Assembly (NCBI GenBank): GCA_010279815.1
Contig: QEOQ01000614.1
Location: 49,766-113,765, forward strand
Length of the DNA: 64,000 nucleotides
Source: Brachionus plicatilis
Taxonomy: Eukaryota; Rotifera; Eurotatoria; Ploima; Brachionidae
Direction: 5' to 3'
Position 1 is the first letter of the stretch. Each line of letters begins with the position of its first letter. Below are positions 25,741 through 35,109 of this stretch, one piece after another. The position numbers and the translations under genes are program-made. The notes under the pieces are model-generated. The model saw nothing but the letters and a program-made list of their open reading frames with translations, did not search any database and had not been told where the DNA came from.

Positions 25741-26021
25741 TTTTTTCTCAAATTAATGTCAACAAAAAATAAACTTTAAGTCAATTTAATTACAAAATTA
25801 TTGATTGTTACTTTTTACAAAATAAACAATTCATAGAATCTTTTAGATAGGAATGAATTATGAAAATTGTTTTTCAGTTTTTGGAATTAAGTTTTTTTTG
25901 TTGTTGTTGTTGTTTAGGATAAAAATCGATAAGACTCTTTTCATGCTTTTTATTTATAGGCATCATTTATAAGTAAAAATAAATTAAGTCATCACAATAC
26001 AAAAAATAAAATTTTAATTAA

Positions 26022-27009
26022 TCATTGCTTTCCAGCTTGGTACGAGCCCATGTGAATTGCGATCGCAGTTGCAACCTCTTCAGCTGTTTTATTCTGACCA
26101 AAATAGTCAACAAAATTTCCCTCTGGATCTACCAAATACATAATAACTGTATGATCCACCTTGTATAATAAATATTAAATAATTTATCTTGAAAAAAAAA
26201 AAATTCATTTTCAAAATTATTTTCTTACAATATAATCATTGTCTTCGTCCTTTGGTCCTTGACTAAAATAAACTCTATATGCTTTGGTCACCTGCTCGAT
26301 TTGCTTTTGATCGCCGGTCAAACCGATCAATTTTGGTGAAAAATCTTTTACGTAGCTGGACACAGCTTTGACATCATCTCTTTCAGGATCCACAGTTATA
26401 AATATAGGAGTCAAAACTGGATCACCTTTGATTTTAACTTTGTCCACCAAATCGACAGCATGACACATTTTGTCCATTTCTTCTGGACAAATGTCCGGAC
26501 AGTGGGTAAAACCGAAATAGATCAACATCCATTGACCAAGAAAATCTGAGCTTTTTTTCACTTTTCCATTTTGATCAATCAATTCGAATGGACCACCGAT
26601 TGCCATTTTACCAACAGCCTGTTTTCGTTGACGCCTAATACTCTCCTCTTTTTCTCTTTTTAATTTGAGCATAAAAAGGACAGCGGCTCCACCAAAAACA
26701 AACAACACAACCACATGTCGCCACGATACTTGCTATCAATAAAAAAAAAATTAGAAAAAATTCTTTTTTTTTCTTTTATTATTATTATTATTATTATTAA
26801 AAATAAAAAATTACAAAATTTTGTTTCAATTTTGCTTTTGGATCATTACCAGCGCTTTTAAAACGTTTCTGAATTAGACATGTATTCAATGTTTGTTTTG
26901 AAACATCAAAATGTTTTTGAGTTGGATTTGTACTAAGCAAAGATTTGAAAGTTCTATTTGGCAATGAAATGGTACGGCTAAAAATTAGTCTAGTCGCTAA
27001 CCGCTGCAT
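26022..27009 (-). CDS. SCO1: SCO1-type cytochrome c oxidase copper chaperone
   Basis: Exons 26815-27009, 26229-26732 and 26022-26159 (all phase 0) give 278 residues. SCO proteins sit in the inner mitochondrial membrane and load copper into the CuA site of COX2. An Arg-rich N-terminus ([10 protein letters not shown]) suits mitochondrial import. A single transmembrane helix follows (about 73-90), then the thioredoxin-like domain with [11 protein letters not shown]: copper ligands C143 and C147, and the third ligand H236 in VDHTVIMYL at the start of exon 3. The spacing and the block [10 protein letters not shown] match the family. SCO1 and SCO2 cannot be told apart in invertebrates. Confidence 0.95.
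26777..26799. repeat. (TTA)n microsatellite in a SCO1 intron
   Basis: Seven to eight TTA units in the first intron of the SCO1 gene. Confidence 0.85.
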
Positions 27010-27451
27010 TTTAATTAAATTTTGGATTAATTTTTATTTTTAAATTTTATATTAAAACATTGGATTGTTAGATCGGGTGCTGTTATTAAGCAAAATGAAA
27101 TATTTCTTCAATAGATTTTTTTATTTTTAAATTTGAATTCATATGCATACGATTGCTTAGCAAATATTTTGTGAAAAAAGCTTAGATATATTCGAATGCT
27201 CGATTCATTTTGGACAATTAAATTATTATTTAAAGCTGACTTCTAGGGAAAATCTAGTCTATAAATAATTAGATTATATAAAACAGGGTCATTGAAATTA
27301 GTTTTCATTTTTTAAGTTTAAGTTAGCTTTGTAATTTTTAGAAAATTTAAACATTGAATTGAAAACAATTTAAACATCAAAAGCCAAGATGTATGAAAAA
27401 TAGTTGATATTTGATTTTTTCTTTTTTAGATTATAGTTAGTTTCACTCATT
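27010..27451. other. Intergenic spacer between divergent genes
   Basis: AT-rich sequence between the SCO1 start (minus) and the small gene at 27452 (plus). It probably holds both promoters; no motif stands out. Confidence 0.5.
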
Positions 27452-27886
27452 ATGGAAAAGCTAGAAAATTTATTTGTATTTAATTTAAATCTAGAAAACG
27501 GTCAAAAATCTAAAGTAATTATTGTCATATCTCAGGTCTAAATTGTTCATTTATTTGAGCTTTTTAAAAATTAAAGATTGAAAATAAACAACAAACAGAG
27601 GACATCGATTCGTGTGATGAAGAAATAGCCAATTTTTTTGCAACCAAAAATAATCCAGATATTCCGATCTTAAATAAAAGACCGTGTTTAGACTTAAAAA
27701 AAATGAGAAATGTAAGAATTATTTAAATATTTTCTATTTATTTTCTTTTAATAATTCTTGTTTTTATATTTGAAGAATTCTCTAGATTTGAAATCAATCA
27801 AAAAGAAAAGAAAGACAAAGCCAAAATATTTTTCCTTAATTGTTTCTAAATGCTCTAAAAAATCAAAAATTAATAAAATATTGTAA
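27452..27886 (+). CDS. Unrecognised small three-exon gene
   Basis: Exons 27452-27514, 27577-27711 and 27776-27886 join in phase 0 at good GT-AG sites (introns 62 and 64 bp), giving 102 residues. I do not recognise the family. The protein starts MEKLENLFVFNLNLENG, has an acidic middle (TEDIDSCDEEIANFF), a KRPCLDLKKMRN block and a strongly basic C-terminus (KSIKKKRKTKPKYF). The acid-then-base layout would suit a nuclear or RNA-associated factor, which is only a guess. Consistent phase and intron sizes like those of its neighbours are the evidence that it is a gene. Confidence 0.6.
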
Positions 27887-28019
27887 TTAATTAAAAATTT
27901 TATTCTATTTGACTTTAATTTATATCCGATTTAATCTGATATTCAATTGACTTGACGATCTAATAAATAACAGAAAAATATTTAAAAATTAAAAAAAAAT
28001 TTCATTTGATTAAAATTTG

Positions 28020-28906
28020 TTATGATTGAACATTTTCAATTGACGATTCATATTGACTCATTAAACTTCTTGCCTGTTTTAACTCTTGAATTTTTTAAAA
28101 ATTAATAAATTATCTTCTAAAAAAATTTGCGATCAAATTTTTCTTTCAATAAAAGTTTAACACTTTGAATAAAAATTCAATCTTATAAAATTAGTTAATC
28201 AAGATCATTTACCATGAATTAGAAGCTTAAGTTTGTTAGAGTCCAAACTAATTGTAACAGAATCGTAAGGTTTATTAACATTTTGAATATTGTTGATTTT
28301 AAATTTGACATTTACCAATGGTTCGTTAATTTTTGGATTTAAGTTTGAACTAAATATATAGTCCAGTCTCCAAGTAATACTCTCAAGTCCATTTACTTAA
28401 AAAAAAGCTCATATATCTTTACATTTTCATCTAATTTATATAAAAAAAAAATTTATTTTTACATTTTAAAGAGGAATTTTTTAGACAAACTTCTAATTTT
28501 GACTGAATATCATCATATACCTTACAAATTGAAGTTGAGTGTTCTTTTGGTAGACCTAGTTGCTGTAGCTCTGAAGACAAAATCTCGCCATTACAGCCAT
28601 ATTTAACGGAACATTTAAGAACAAATTCCAAAAGTGCAACACATGCTTTTATATCATTAAATTCCAATTTAGAATCATTTGCTAATTTTTCAAGTTTTTC
28701 TTTCTCAATTTCCTCATTTTTAATAATAGAATATGAAACTAAATTAGTCAATTGTTTTGCTTTAATTGAGCTCTTTTTTAAATATAATCAAGCTGATTTC
28801 GTAACCTTTTTATTAAAAATAAAATACATACAATCTTGGATATAGTTGCTATTTCGGCAAGAATCCAATCTGGACAATCCAAATCACCACAAAATCTGAA
28901 TTTCAT
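28020..28906 (-). CDS. COMMD4: COMM domain-containing protein 4
   Basis: Four exons (28832-28906, 28463-28772, 28213-28380, 28020-28084) give 205 residues (human 199). COMMD4 is part of the Commander complex, which works with CCC/retriever in endosomal recycling. The N-terminus [19 protein letters not shown] and the block [20 protein letters not shown] are near-identical to the family. The COMM domain carries [10 protein letters not shown], and the last exon reads [11 protein letters not shown]. Terminal exons were found from splice sites. The acceptor of exon 3 (AG at 28381-28382) is the one that keeps the WRLDY frame open, but it drops a few residues relative to human, so this junction is less certain than the rest. 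Confidence 0.88.
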
Positions 28907-29117
28907 TTTTTTTTCATAAAATTGAACATAAAAATTTTCAAAAATTTTTTTAAATTTTTTGATTAAAAATCATGTGATCAAGAGTCTAATTAGATTTCAA
29001 GTGAAAAAATGTCATTTTTAATTTAACTTTTTGCTTGCTTAATTCGAAAAGAGTATTTATCTACATGTTTTCGATGAATCAAATGTCTAATTTAAAATTT
29101 TGAAATAATTTTCAAAA
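28907..29117. promoter_or_regulatory. Short bidirectional intergenic region between COMMD4 and MED22
   Basis: Only 211 bp separate the two divergent start codons, so both promoters must lie here or overlap the genes. No TATA box or other element is clear. Confidence 0.4.
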
Positions 29118-29629
29118 ATGCAAACGAGCGCATCAAGTAAAGTGATCAACGAAAACGTAATTTTAAAGAACTACGAAAAAAAGGTCAAAGAAGAAGTTCG
29201 TTTAATAAATGAAAATTTATTTGAAATGCTTAAACTCTTAAAAATTGACGACTCATCTAAAGTAAATTTGTTTTTAATAGTTTATTTAATTTTTTTGTTT
29301 AAAAAATTTATTAGATTAAAATTTTTTAGAGCTATGATGATTTGGGCTTGAATAAAGGCAGCCAAGCTGAGATTGACTCTTTTGAAATCGAGATTCGATC
29401 GTCAAATTTGGTCAAATCGACAGAATCGTTGAGCAAAATTGTTTCTGATTTAAAAGATCTGACTATTTTAAATGATTTCAAATCGATTAATTCTCAAATC
29501 ACTAGTCATTGTCAATTTTTGAGAATGAACGAAAATGACATTGACATTCAACTGCGAATGGCCAAAGATGTTCTATTCAAGCTTTTGCAAGATTTACAAA
29601 ACGAATACTACACATCTAGATACAAATAA
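29118..29629 (+). CDS. MED22: Mediator complex subunit 22
   Basis: Two exons (29118-29261 and 29330-29629, phase 0, 68-bp intron) give 147 residues. MED22 (Surf5) is a head-module subunit of Mediator, the bridge between transcription factors and RNA polymerase II. The conserved core is visible: ILKNYEKKVKEEV, then EIDSFEIEIRSSNLVKSTES and SDLKDLTILNDFKSIN. It stops soon after NEYYTSRYK, as the short isoforms do, without the long Pro/Gly tail of the human long form. VPS25 starts 174 bp downstream on the same strand. Confidence 0.93.
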
Positions 29630-29803
29630 TTTTTTTTTTCGTCTTTTTAAATTATATAAGTTAAATATAGTAAAAAGAAAATATTTTAATAAAATAATTT
29701 TTTTTTTTCGTTCAAAATTTCTACTGCAATAAAAAAGTAGTAAATAATTATTTTATTCGAAACAAATTGTAAAATGTAAAATTTTAATTAAATTTATGTA
29801 GAC

Positions 29804-30349
29804 ATGGAATTTCCTTGGCAATATAATTTTCCGCCATTTTTTACACTACAGCCTAATGAAGACACAAAACGAAAACAGCTCGATGCATGGTCTGACTTGG
29901 TATTGGCATATTGTAAATTTAATCGTATTTTTCAATTTGACGTGAACGAAATGCAAACAACCGAATTGTTTTCTAATAAGAAAATTGATAGAAAATGTTC
30001 TCTAGACTTAATTTGTGTGATAATTGATGAACTAGTTGGACGAAACAAAGCCGAATGGCAAATGCATGGAATAGGCAAAAATAGCAGGCGAAATAATAAA
30101 TGTTTTATTTATTGGAATGCACTTGATGAATGGGCACGAATCATTTATGATTATGTTGTAAAAAATGGTCTTCAAAATACGGTTTGCACAATCTATGAAT
30201 TAATTGATTCGGAAGAGGTTAAAAAAGAGCCATTCTATCGACTAGATCGTCAAATATTTTTAAAGAGCATTAAAATCTTGGAAAATTCTCGAAAAGCAGA
30301 GCTAATTCATTTGGATGATGAAAATGAGCCAGGAATAAAATTTTTTTAA
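29804..30349 (+). CDS. VPS25: ESCRT-II subunit VPS25
   Basis: 181 residues, single exon. VPS25 binds VPS22/VPS36 in ESCRT-II on endosomes and recruits ESCRT-III through its C-terminal winged helix. The N-terminal PWQYNFPPFFTLQPNEDT with the PPXY-like motif is diagnostic, followed by KQLDAWSDLVL, the second winged helix with TVCTIYELIDSEE, and GIKFF at the end. An AG at 29801-29802 lies just before the ATG, which would suit a leader acceptor and hence co-transcription with MED22 (inference). The last four bases overlap the end of the convergent MDP1-like gene. Confidence 0.95.
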   Translation: MEFPWQYNFPPFFTLQPNEDTKRKQLDAWSDLVLAYCKFNRIFQFDVNEMQTTELFSNKKIDRKCSLDLICVIIDELVGRNKAEWQMHGIGKNSRRNNKCFIYWNALDEWARIIYDYVVKNGLQNTVCTIYELIDSEEVKKEPFYRLDRQIFLKSIKILENSRKAELIHLDDENEPGIKFF

Positions 30350-30948
30350 AACTTTTTATTTAAAACATTTGAGCTATAACTTTTAAGTCCATCTAAAAAT
30401 TCTTGGACATTAAGTCCATAATGTCTTGAGACTTTGTGACCGATTACGCCCAAACTTTTTGTGGTTTCTAAATTTAATTTTGAATCGTCAAAAAATAAAA
30501 TTTCATCAAAACTTTTTAATTTCAAATCATTGAATATTCGCTTCATGTGCTTTTGTTTTGTGCCACTGTATATTTGAATTGAGTCAAAATAATTAGTCCA
30601 ATTGAAAAGATCAATAAGTTGTCTTGCATGTTCACCAGCTGTTGCTCTGCTGGCAATAGCCAAAAATTCATTCGGCCCAATACAGCTGTTTCTTAAAGTT
30701 TCTAGAATTAATGGCACATCTTCGTATGGCTTTATCTCAGTGTTGCTATGATCAAAAATTTTCTCATTGCCATGGTGATTTATTTTACGCAAAGGAAATA
30801 AAACTTTATGATCGATTAGAAATGGCCATAAAGTCATGTCCAAATCGAAAACAATGCATTTGGGTTTATGAACGATGCTAGTCCATTTTTTAATTATAAG
30901 CTCCTTTTTTTCATTATATTTTGGCGAAATGTCACATGATAATGCCAT
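30346..30948 (-). CDS. MDP1: Magnesium-dependent phosphatase 1 family (HAD), copy A
   Basis: 200 residues from the ATG at 30946-30948 (the frame stays open 13 codons upstream from a TTG). MDP1 enzymes are small HAD-family phosphatases, proposed to act on protein phosphotyrosine or fructosamine phosphates. Motif I is VFDLDMTLWPF (nucleophile and acid/base Asp of DxDxT), motif II is in AIASRATA, a Lys lies near KQKHMKRIF, and motif IV is LFFDDSKLN, so all catalytic parts are present. A paralogue lies at 32837-33433 on the same strand, beyond the palindrome and a tRNA gene. Its stop codon overlaps the VPS25 stop. Confidence 0.9.
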   Translation of the reverse strand: MALSCDISPKYNEKKELIIKKWTSIVHKPKCIVFDLDMTLWPFLIDHKVLFPLRKINHHGNEKIFDHSNTEIKPYEDVPLILETLRNSCIGPNEFLAIASRATAGEHARQLIDLFNWTNYFDSIQIYSGTKQKHMKRIFNDLKLKSFDEILFFDDSKLNLETTKSLGVIGHKVSRHYGLNVQEFLDGLKSYSSNVLNKKF

Positions 30949-31050
30949 TTTTATTAACTTATTTTTTTTAAAATATAGATTGCTCAAAGTTAAAATATCT
31001 ATTTAAAAATATAAAAATAAAATTTATTTTTAATATTAAATCATGGACTT

Positions 31051-31130
31051 TTCACAAAAAAATTTGATCATAGGCCTCATGTCCAGAATGTGATCAGTGA
31101 TTAATGATCACATATTCTGTGACAAAAACG
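31051..31130 (+). repeat. 80-bp direct repeat, copy 1
   Basis: Identical to 31779-31858. It starts TTCACAAAAAAATTTGATCA and ends GACAAAAACG. It lies directly against the outer edge of the left palindrome arm; the last two bases (CG) can belong to either piece. Confidence 0.9.
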
Positions 31131-31162
31131 AAGCGAGAATCATACCACTAGACCATCAGCCC
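31129..31162 (-). pseudogene. Half tRNA-Pro gene (5' half only)
   Basis: 34 bases identical to the 5' half of the neighbouring tRNA-Pro(CGG), from G1 into the anticodon loop, where the palindrome arm ends. The anticodon is cut and the T arm and 3' acceptor strand are missing, so it cannot give a normal tRNA. Confidence 0.9.
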
Positions 31163-31778
31163 GTTATTTTAAAACATACTATTTTAATTATTAATAATTT
31201 AAACATTCTAAATTTTAGTCATTAATACATAATTTCTAAAGGTATTTCGAGATGTTGAGTAATTTTTTTTTTAAAATGGCTTATTTAAAAAAAAAATCAA
31301 AAATACTGTTCAAAACTAACAAGCTTGTTATGTTTAGAATTTGATCTAATAAGAAATTCTTTAAAAAAAAAACAAGTATACTATATACTATACTCGTTTT
31401 TTTGATGAATTTTCATTAAGTTTTTTTTGGTCACATAAATCATTTATTCTTTTTTAATATTTTCTTAACATCGCCTTAAAGGCGTTCACTGAAATAAATA
31501 ATAATAATAATAATAAAGGTAAATTTGTCTACCTTTAATTCTTTTTTTGTTTTTTAATTAAATGGATTGAGATGCTGAATTTAGAAGAAATATCTTCATT
31601 TAATTCCAAACCACCACAATCGGGTTCGAACCATGAGATTTTTGAAGACTTTTATTTTTTCCTAAATTATATTCCCATCTTTTTTCATTATTTTCAAATT
31701 TAGCAAATTCTGGAGCACTGTGTTTTGAATCATTACCATGGTATAATCTAAGGGTCATGTAGACTTTGTGATCAAGTG

Positions 31779-31858
31779 TTCACAAAAAAATTTGATCATA
31801 GGCCTCATGTCCAGAATGTGATCAGTGATTAATGATCACATATTCTGTGACAAAAACG
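31779..31858 (+). repeat. 80-bp direct repeat, copy 2
   Basis: Second copy of the repeat at 31051-31130, here inside the left arm about 40 bp from the palindrome centre. A third copy, inverted, lies in the right arm at 31941-32020. Confidence 0.9.
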
Positions 31859-32636
31859 TCCATTAATTAACCGAAGAATTAAAGTTATTTACTTTTTGAT
31901 CAAAAAAAAAATAACTTTAATTCTTCGGTTAATTAATGGACGTTTTTGTCACAGAATATGTGATCATTAATCACTGATCACATTCTGGACATGAGGCCTA
32001 TGATCAAATTTTTTTGTGAACACTTGATCACAAAGTCTACATGACCCTTAGATTATACCATGGTAATGATTCAAAACACAGTGCTCCAGAATTTGCTAAA
32101 TTTGAAAATAATGAAAAAAGATGGGAATATAATTTAGGAAAAAATAAAAGTCTTCAAAAATCTCATGGTTCGAACCCGATTGTGGTGGTTTGGAATTAAA
32201 TGAAGATATTTCTTCTAAATTCAGCATCTCAATCCATTTAATTAAAAAACAAAAAAAGAATTAAAGGTAGACAAATTTACCTTTATTATTATTATTATTA
32301 TTTATTTCAGTGAACGCCTTTAAGGCGATGTTAAGAAAATATTAAAAAAGAATAAATGATTTATGTGACCAAAAAAAACTTAATGAAAATTCATCAAAAA
32401 AACGAGTATAGTATATAGTATACTTGTTTTTTTTTTAAAGAATTTCTTATTAGATCAAATTCTAAACATAACAAGCTTGTTAGTTTTGAACAGTATTTTT
32501 GATTTTTTTTTTAAATAAGCCATTTTAAAAAAAAAATTACTCAACATCTCGAAATACCTTTAGAAATTATGTATTAATGACTAAAATTTAGAATGTTTAA
32601 ATTATTAATAATTAAAATAGTATGTTTTAAAATAAC

Positions 32637-32708
32637 GGGCTGATGGTCTAGTGGTATGATTCTCGCTTCGGGTGCGAGAGGTTCCGGGTTCGATTCCCGG
32701 TCAGCCCC
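32637..32708 (+). tRNA. tRNA-Pro (anticodon CGG)
   Basis: 72 bases. Acceptor strands GGGCTGA and TCAGCCC pair fully, with discriminator C. The anticodon stem CTCGC/GCGAG closes the loop TTCGGGT, with anticodon CGG at 32669-32671. The B box GGTTCGATTCC is canonical and the A box (TGGTCTAGTGGT) fits. CCA is not encoded and there is no intron. Its first half lies in the palindrome arm. Confidence 0.97.
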
Positions 32709-32710
32709 GA

Positions 32711-32718
32711 TTTTTTTT
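32711..32718 (+). terminator. RNA polymerase III terminator
   Basis: Run of eight T, two bases after the tRNA 3' end. Confidence 0.85.
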
Positions 32719-32836
32719 CTCAAAAATTTAAATAAAACAATTTAATTTTTTATTTAGATAAAAATAAAGAATTAAAATTAAAATAGAGTTTTATTAAAAT
32801 TACCTAATGTATATTTAAAAAAAAAGTTATTCTAAA

Positions 32837-33433
32837 TTAGTGTTTTTTATTTTTTGTTTCGAAAACTTCTAGACCATGAATCAAAGTTTTCATATCTGTA
32901 CCTACCGATGGGTCGATTTCAATTGCTGTCAATTTTAATGAGCTTGTTTGTTTTATATTTTGAATTTCGTCATCAAAAAATAAAATGTCTTCATAGCTTG
33001 TCATTTTGAGTTCTTCTAAAATTTTTCTCATATGATTTGTTTTTGTTTTAGGATAAATTTGAAATGAACTGAAATATTTGGTCCAACCTAAAGCTTCAAT
33101 AGTTTCCATTGCTAAATCAGGTGTAGTACTTCGACTAGCAATTGCCAAATATTCATTTTTTGATTCATTCAGACAATGATATTTAAGGGTGTACAAAATT
33201 TTATTCACATCCTTGAATCCGTTCATTTTTAATCCCGTTGAATCTATGACTTTAATGGTGCCAAAAGTTGTTGTCTGACTTGTCCGCTTGATTGGTGGTG
33301 TAGCATGGCAATCCACATAATAAGGCCATAATGTATAGTCCAAATCAAAAACAATAATTTTTGGCCTTTTTTTCATTGATTTCCAATGTTGAATCAGATT
33401 TTGATCAATCAAATCTTCATTTTGTTGAGACAT
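32837..33433 (-). CDS. MDP1: Magnesium-dependent phosphatase 1 family (HAD), copy B
   Basis: 198 residues, single exon, ATG at 33431-33433. Paralogue of the gene at 30346-30948 with the same motifs: VFDLDYTLWPYYVDCHATPP (the classical MDP1 block, closer to vertebrate MDP1 than copy A), AIASRSTT and LFFDDEIQN. HAD catalytic Asp residues are kept. The C-terminal half diverges strongly from copy A, so the duplication is old compared with the palindrome between them. It sits between two inverted, identical tRNA-Pro genes. Confidence 0.9.
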   Translation of the reverse strand: MSQQNEDLIDQNLIQHWKSMKKRPKIIVFDLDYTLWPYYVDCHATPPIKRTSQTTTFGTIKVIDSTGLKMNGFKDVNKILYTLKYHCLNESKNEYLAIASRSTTPDLAMETIEALGWTKYFSSFQIYPKTKTNHMRKILEELKMTSYEDILFFDDEIQNIKQTSSLKLTAIEIDPSVGTDMKTLIHGLEVFETKNKKH

Positions 33434-33609
33434 TTTTCTATTTTAGAATCGTTATTTTTCTAAATCCTGAAGAAATAATAATTTCCTAATGTAAATTTCT
33501 AATTTATTCCAATTTTCAAAATTATAAAAATTATTATTACTCTAACACGTTTAACATTTGTCATCATCAAATGAAATGACTTAATTTTGTTCAATTAGTT
33601 AATTAATTT

Positions 33610-33617
33610 AAAAAAAA
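33610..33617 (-). terminator. RNA polymerase III terminator
   Basis: Eight A on the plus strand (T on the transcribed strand), two bases beyond the 3' end of the minus-strand tRNA. Confidence 0.85.
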
Positions 33618-33619
33618 TC

Positions 33620-33691
33620 GGGGCTGACCGGGAATCGAACCCGGAACCTCTCGCACCCGAAGCGAGAATCATACCACTAGACCATCAGCCC
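33620..33691 (-). tRNA. tRNA-Pro (anticodon CGG), second copy
   Basis: Identical over all 72 bases to the tRNA at 32637-32708 but on the other strand. It has the same cloverleaf, discriminator C and B box. Confidence 0.97.
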
Positions 33692-34302
33692 TTCGCTCTA
33701 TAAAAAATAGTATTTTGTCAAAATTTTTCATTTTTTCAATAAACTATCTGAATCACTATGAATAATGAAATTTCGAATCTTTTTTGGTATTATTGATTTA
33801 TCATTCTGTACATTTTGCGAATCATTTTGTTTAAAATTATGCAAAAATGTAAAAAAATAATAATAAATAAATTTGTTTGATTTTTGTTAATTCTATTGTT
33901 TTTTTTGATAATTATTTAATTCTATTCCATTAATTTTGGCCAACAAGAACTACTAATTAAAGAACAATATTTTTAATTTAAAATACCAAAAAAGTTCAGA
34001 AGCATGCTAAAATATTAGTTTTATACTCATATTTTATGTATAAAGACAGTTTTTTCTAAATTATGCAAAATTTTATATTGTGGAAAAAATATTATCATCA
34101 AAACATCTCCAACTGAAAATAAATTATTTAAAAAGAAAATATAAAAATAAAATGTTAACTTCTTGAAATTTATTTGAACCAAATTTTAAATTGAAAATTT
34201 TTTTCATGCGAATAGAAACAATTTATATTTTTTATTATATTTATTTTATTTATTACTTTTTTTTTAAATTTATATTTTATGTTTTTTGAAAAAAAATCTA
34301 AT
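33692..34302. other. Spacer, nothing recognised
   Basis: 611 bp of AT-rich sequence between tRNA-Pro and the FRG1 stop; no gene or clear repeat. Confidence 0.55.
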
Positions 34303-35109
34303 CTATTTACAATAGCGATCCGATTTCATTTTTTCTCTTCGATCAAGTAGTTTTTCATGCAATATTCCAGTATCTTTAGCAACTGACAATTCTTTTACAT
34401 CCTCTTTGCTTAATTTTATTTTTTTGTCTTGAAATTTTTGAAATTTTTTAACATAATTTAATTCAACATTTTTCAAATCATCTGCTTGTTCTTCCTCTGG
34501 TAAATCTTTTTTCGAAACATTTAATTCCCGTTTGTTCATTGATCTGATCATTAGTTCGCAATCTGTTTTTTCTGTCTTAATTGCTACAATATCACCATCG
34601 CTGTTAACACTGACAAACTTATCATTTGAGGCTTTAAGATAAATTTTTCTTCCGTCATAATCGTAATCTAATTCAACTTTAAAATATTCTTTTGGCGAAA
34701 TTGCATCCGATCTTCCGATAACTAAGCCATGAGAATTAGTACTCAAATATTTACCGTAAGCTGACTTTAAAGCTATATAGTTCTCATCTACTTTTATCGC
34801 AGTGAAAACTTCATTTGCATCGGGAGAATCTCCTGCTGTATGAGGGGCTCCAATTACAAACAAACCATTTTCTAGACCATGCATGTACATAAATTCATTA
34901 AATTCAATGAATATCGAGCCTAAAATTTGGTCAAAATTTTCGATTAACCAACCACCTCCATGAGCTTTCTGGTCTGCTTTTTGATGATCAGATTGAGACA
35001 ACGAATCTGATTTTCTTTTTTTACTCTTTTTAGATTTACTATTTGAAGAATTTGATTCACCTTTTAATTTTAGTTTGCCAATTTTGGCTCCAGAAAGGCC
35101 GTCGCTCAT
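34303..35109 (-). CDS. FRG1: FRG1 homologue (nuclear, fascin-like fold, RNA/actin-associated)
   Basis: 268 residues, single exon (human 258). FRG1 is a nucleolar and Cajal-body protein linked to pre-mRNA splicing and F-actin bundling. A Lys/Ser-rich N-terminus (KSKKSKKRK) acts as nuclear localisation signal in the family. The beta-trefoil core reads GLENGLFVIGAPH, YIALKSAYGKYLSTNSHGLV and GRSDAISPKEYF. The C-terminal NYVKKFQKFQDKKIKLSKED and LHEKLLDRREKMKSDRYCK are close to identical with vertebrate FRG1 over the last 20 residues. Confidence 0.96.
   Translation of the reverse strand: MSDGLSGAKIGKLKLKGESNSSNSKSKKSKKRKSDSLSQSDHQKADQKAHGGGWLIENFDQILGSIFIEFNEFMYMHGLENGLFVIGAPHTAGDSPDANEVFTAIKVDENYIALKSAYGKYLSTNSHGLVIGRSDAISPKEYFKVELDYDYDGRKIYLKASNDKFVSVNSDGDIVAIKTEKTDCELMIRSMNKRELNVSKKDLPEEEQADDLKNVELNYVKKFQKFQDKKIKLSKEDVKELSVAKDTGILHEKLLDRREKMKSDRYCK

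Larger units (their letters stand above)
31129..32670. repeat. Long near-perfect palindrome, 762-bp arms
   Basis: Arms 31129-31890 and 31909-32670 are reverse complements around an 18-base centre. At each point I compared, paired positions sum to 63,799, so no insertion or deletion separates the arms, and I found no mismatch. The right arm ends inside the anticodon loop of an intact tRNA-Pro gene; the left arm carries the matching half. The arms contain no gene. A short tandem run of TAA/TTA units lies in each (near 31500 and 32283). Confidence 0.93.
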
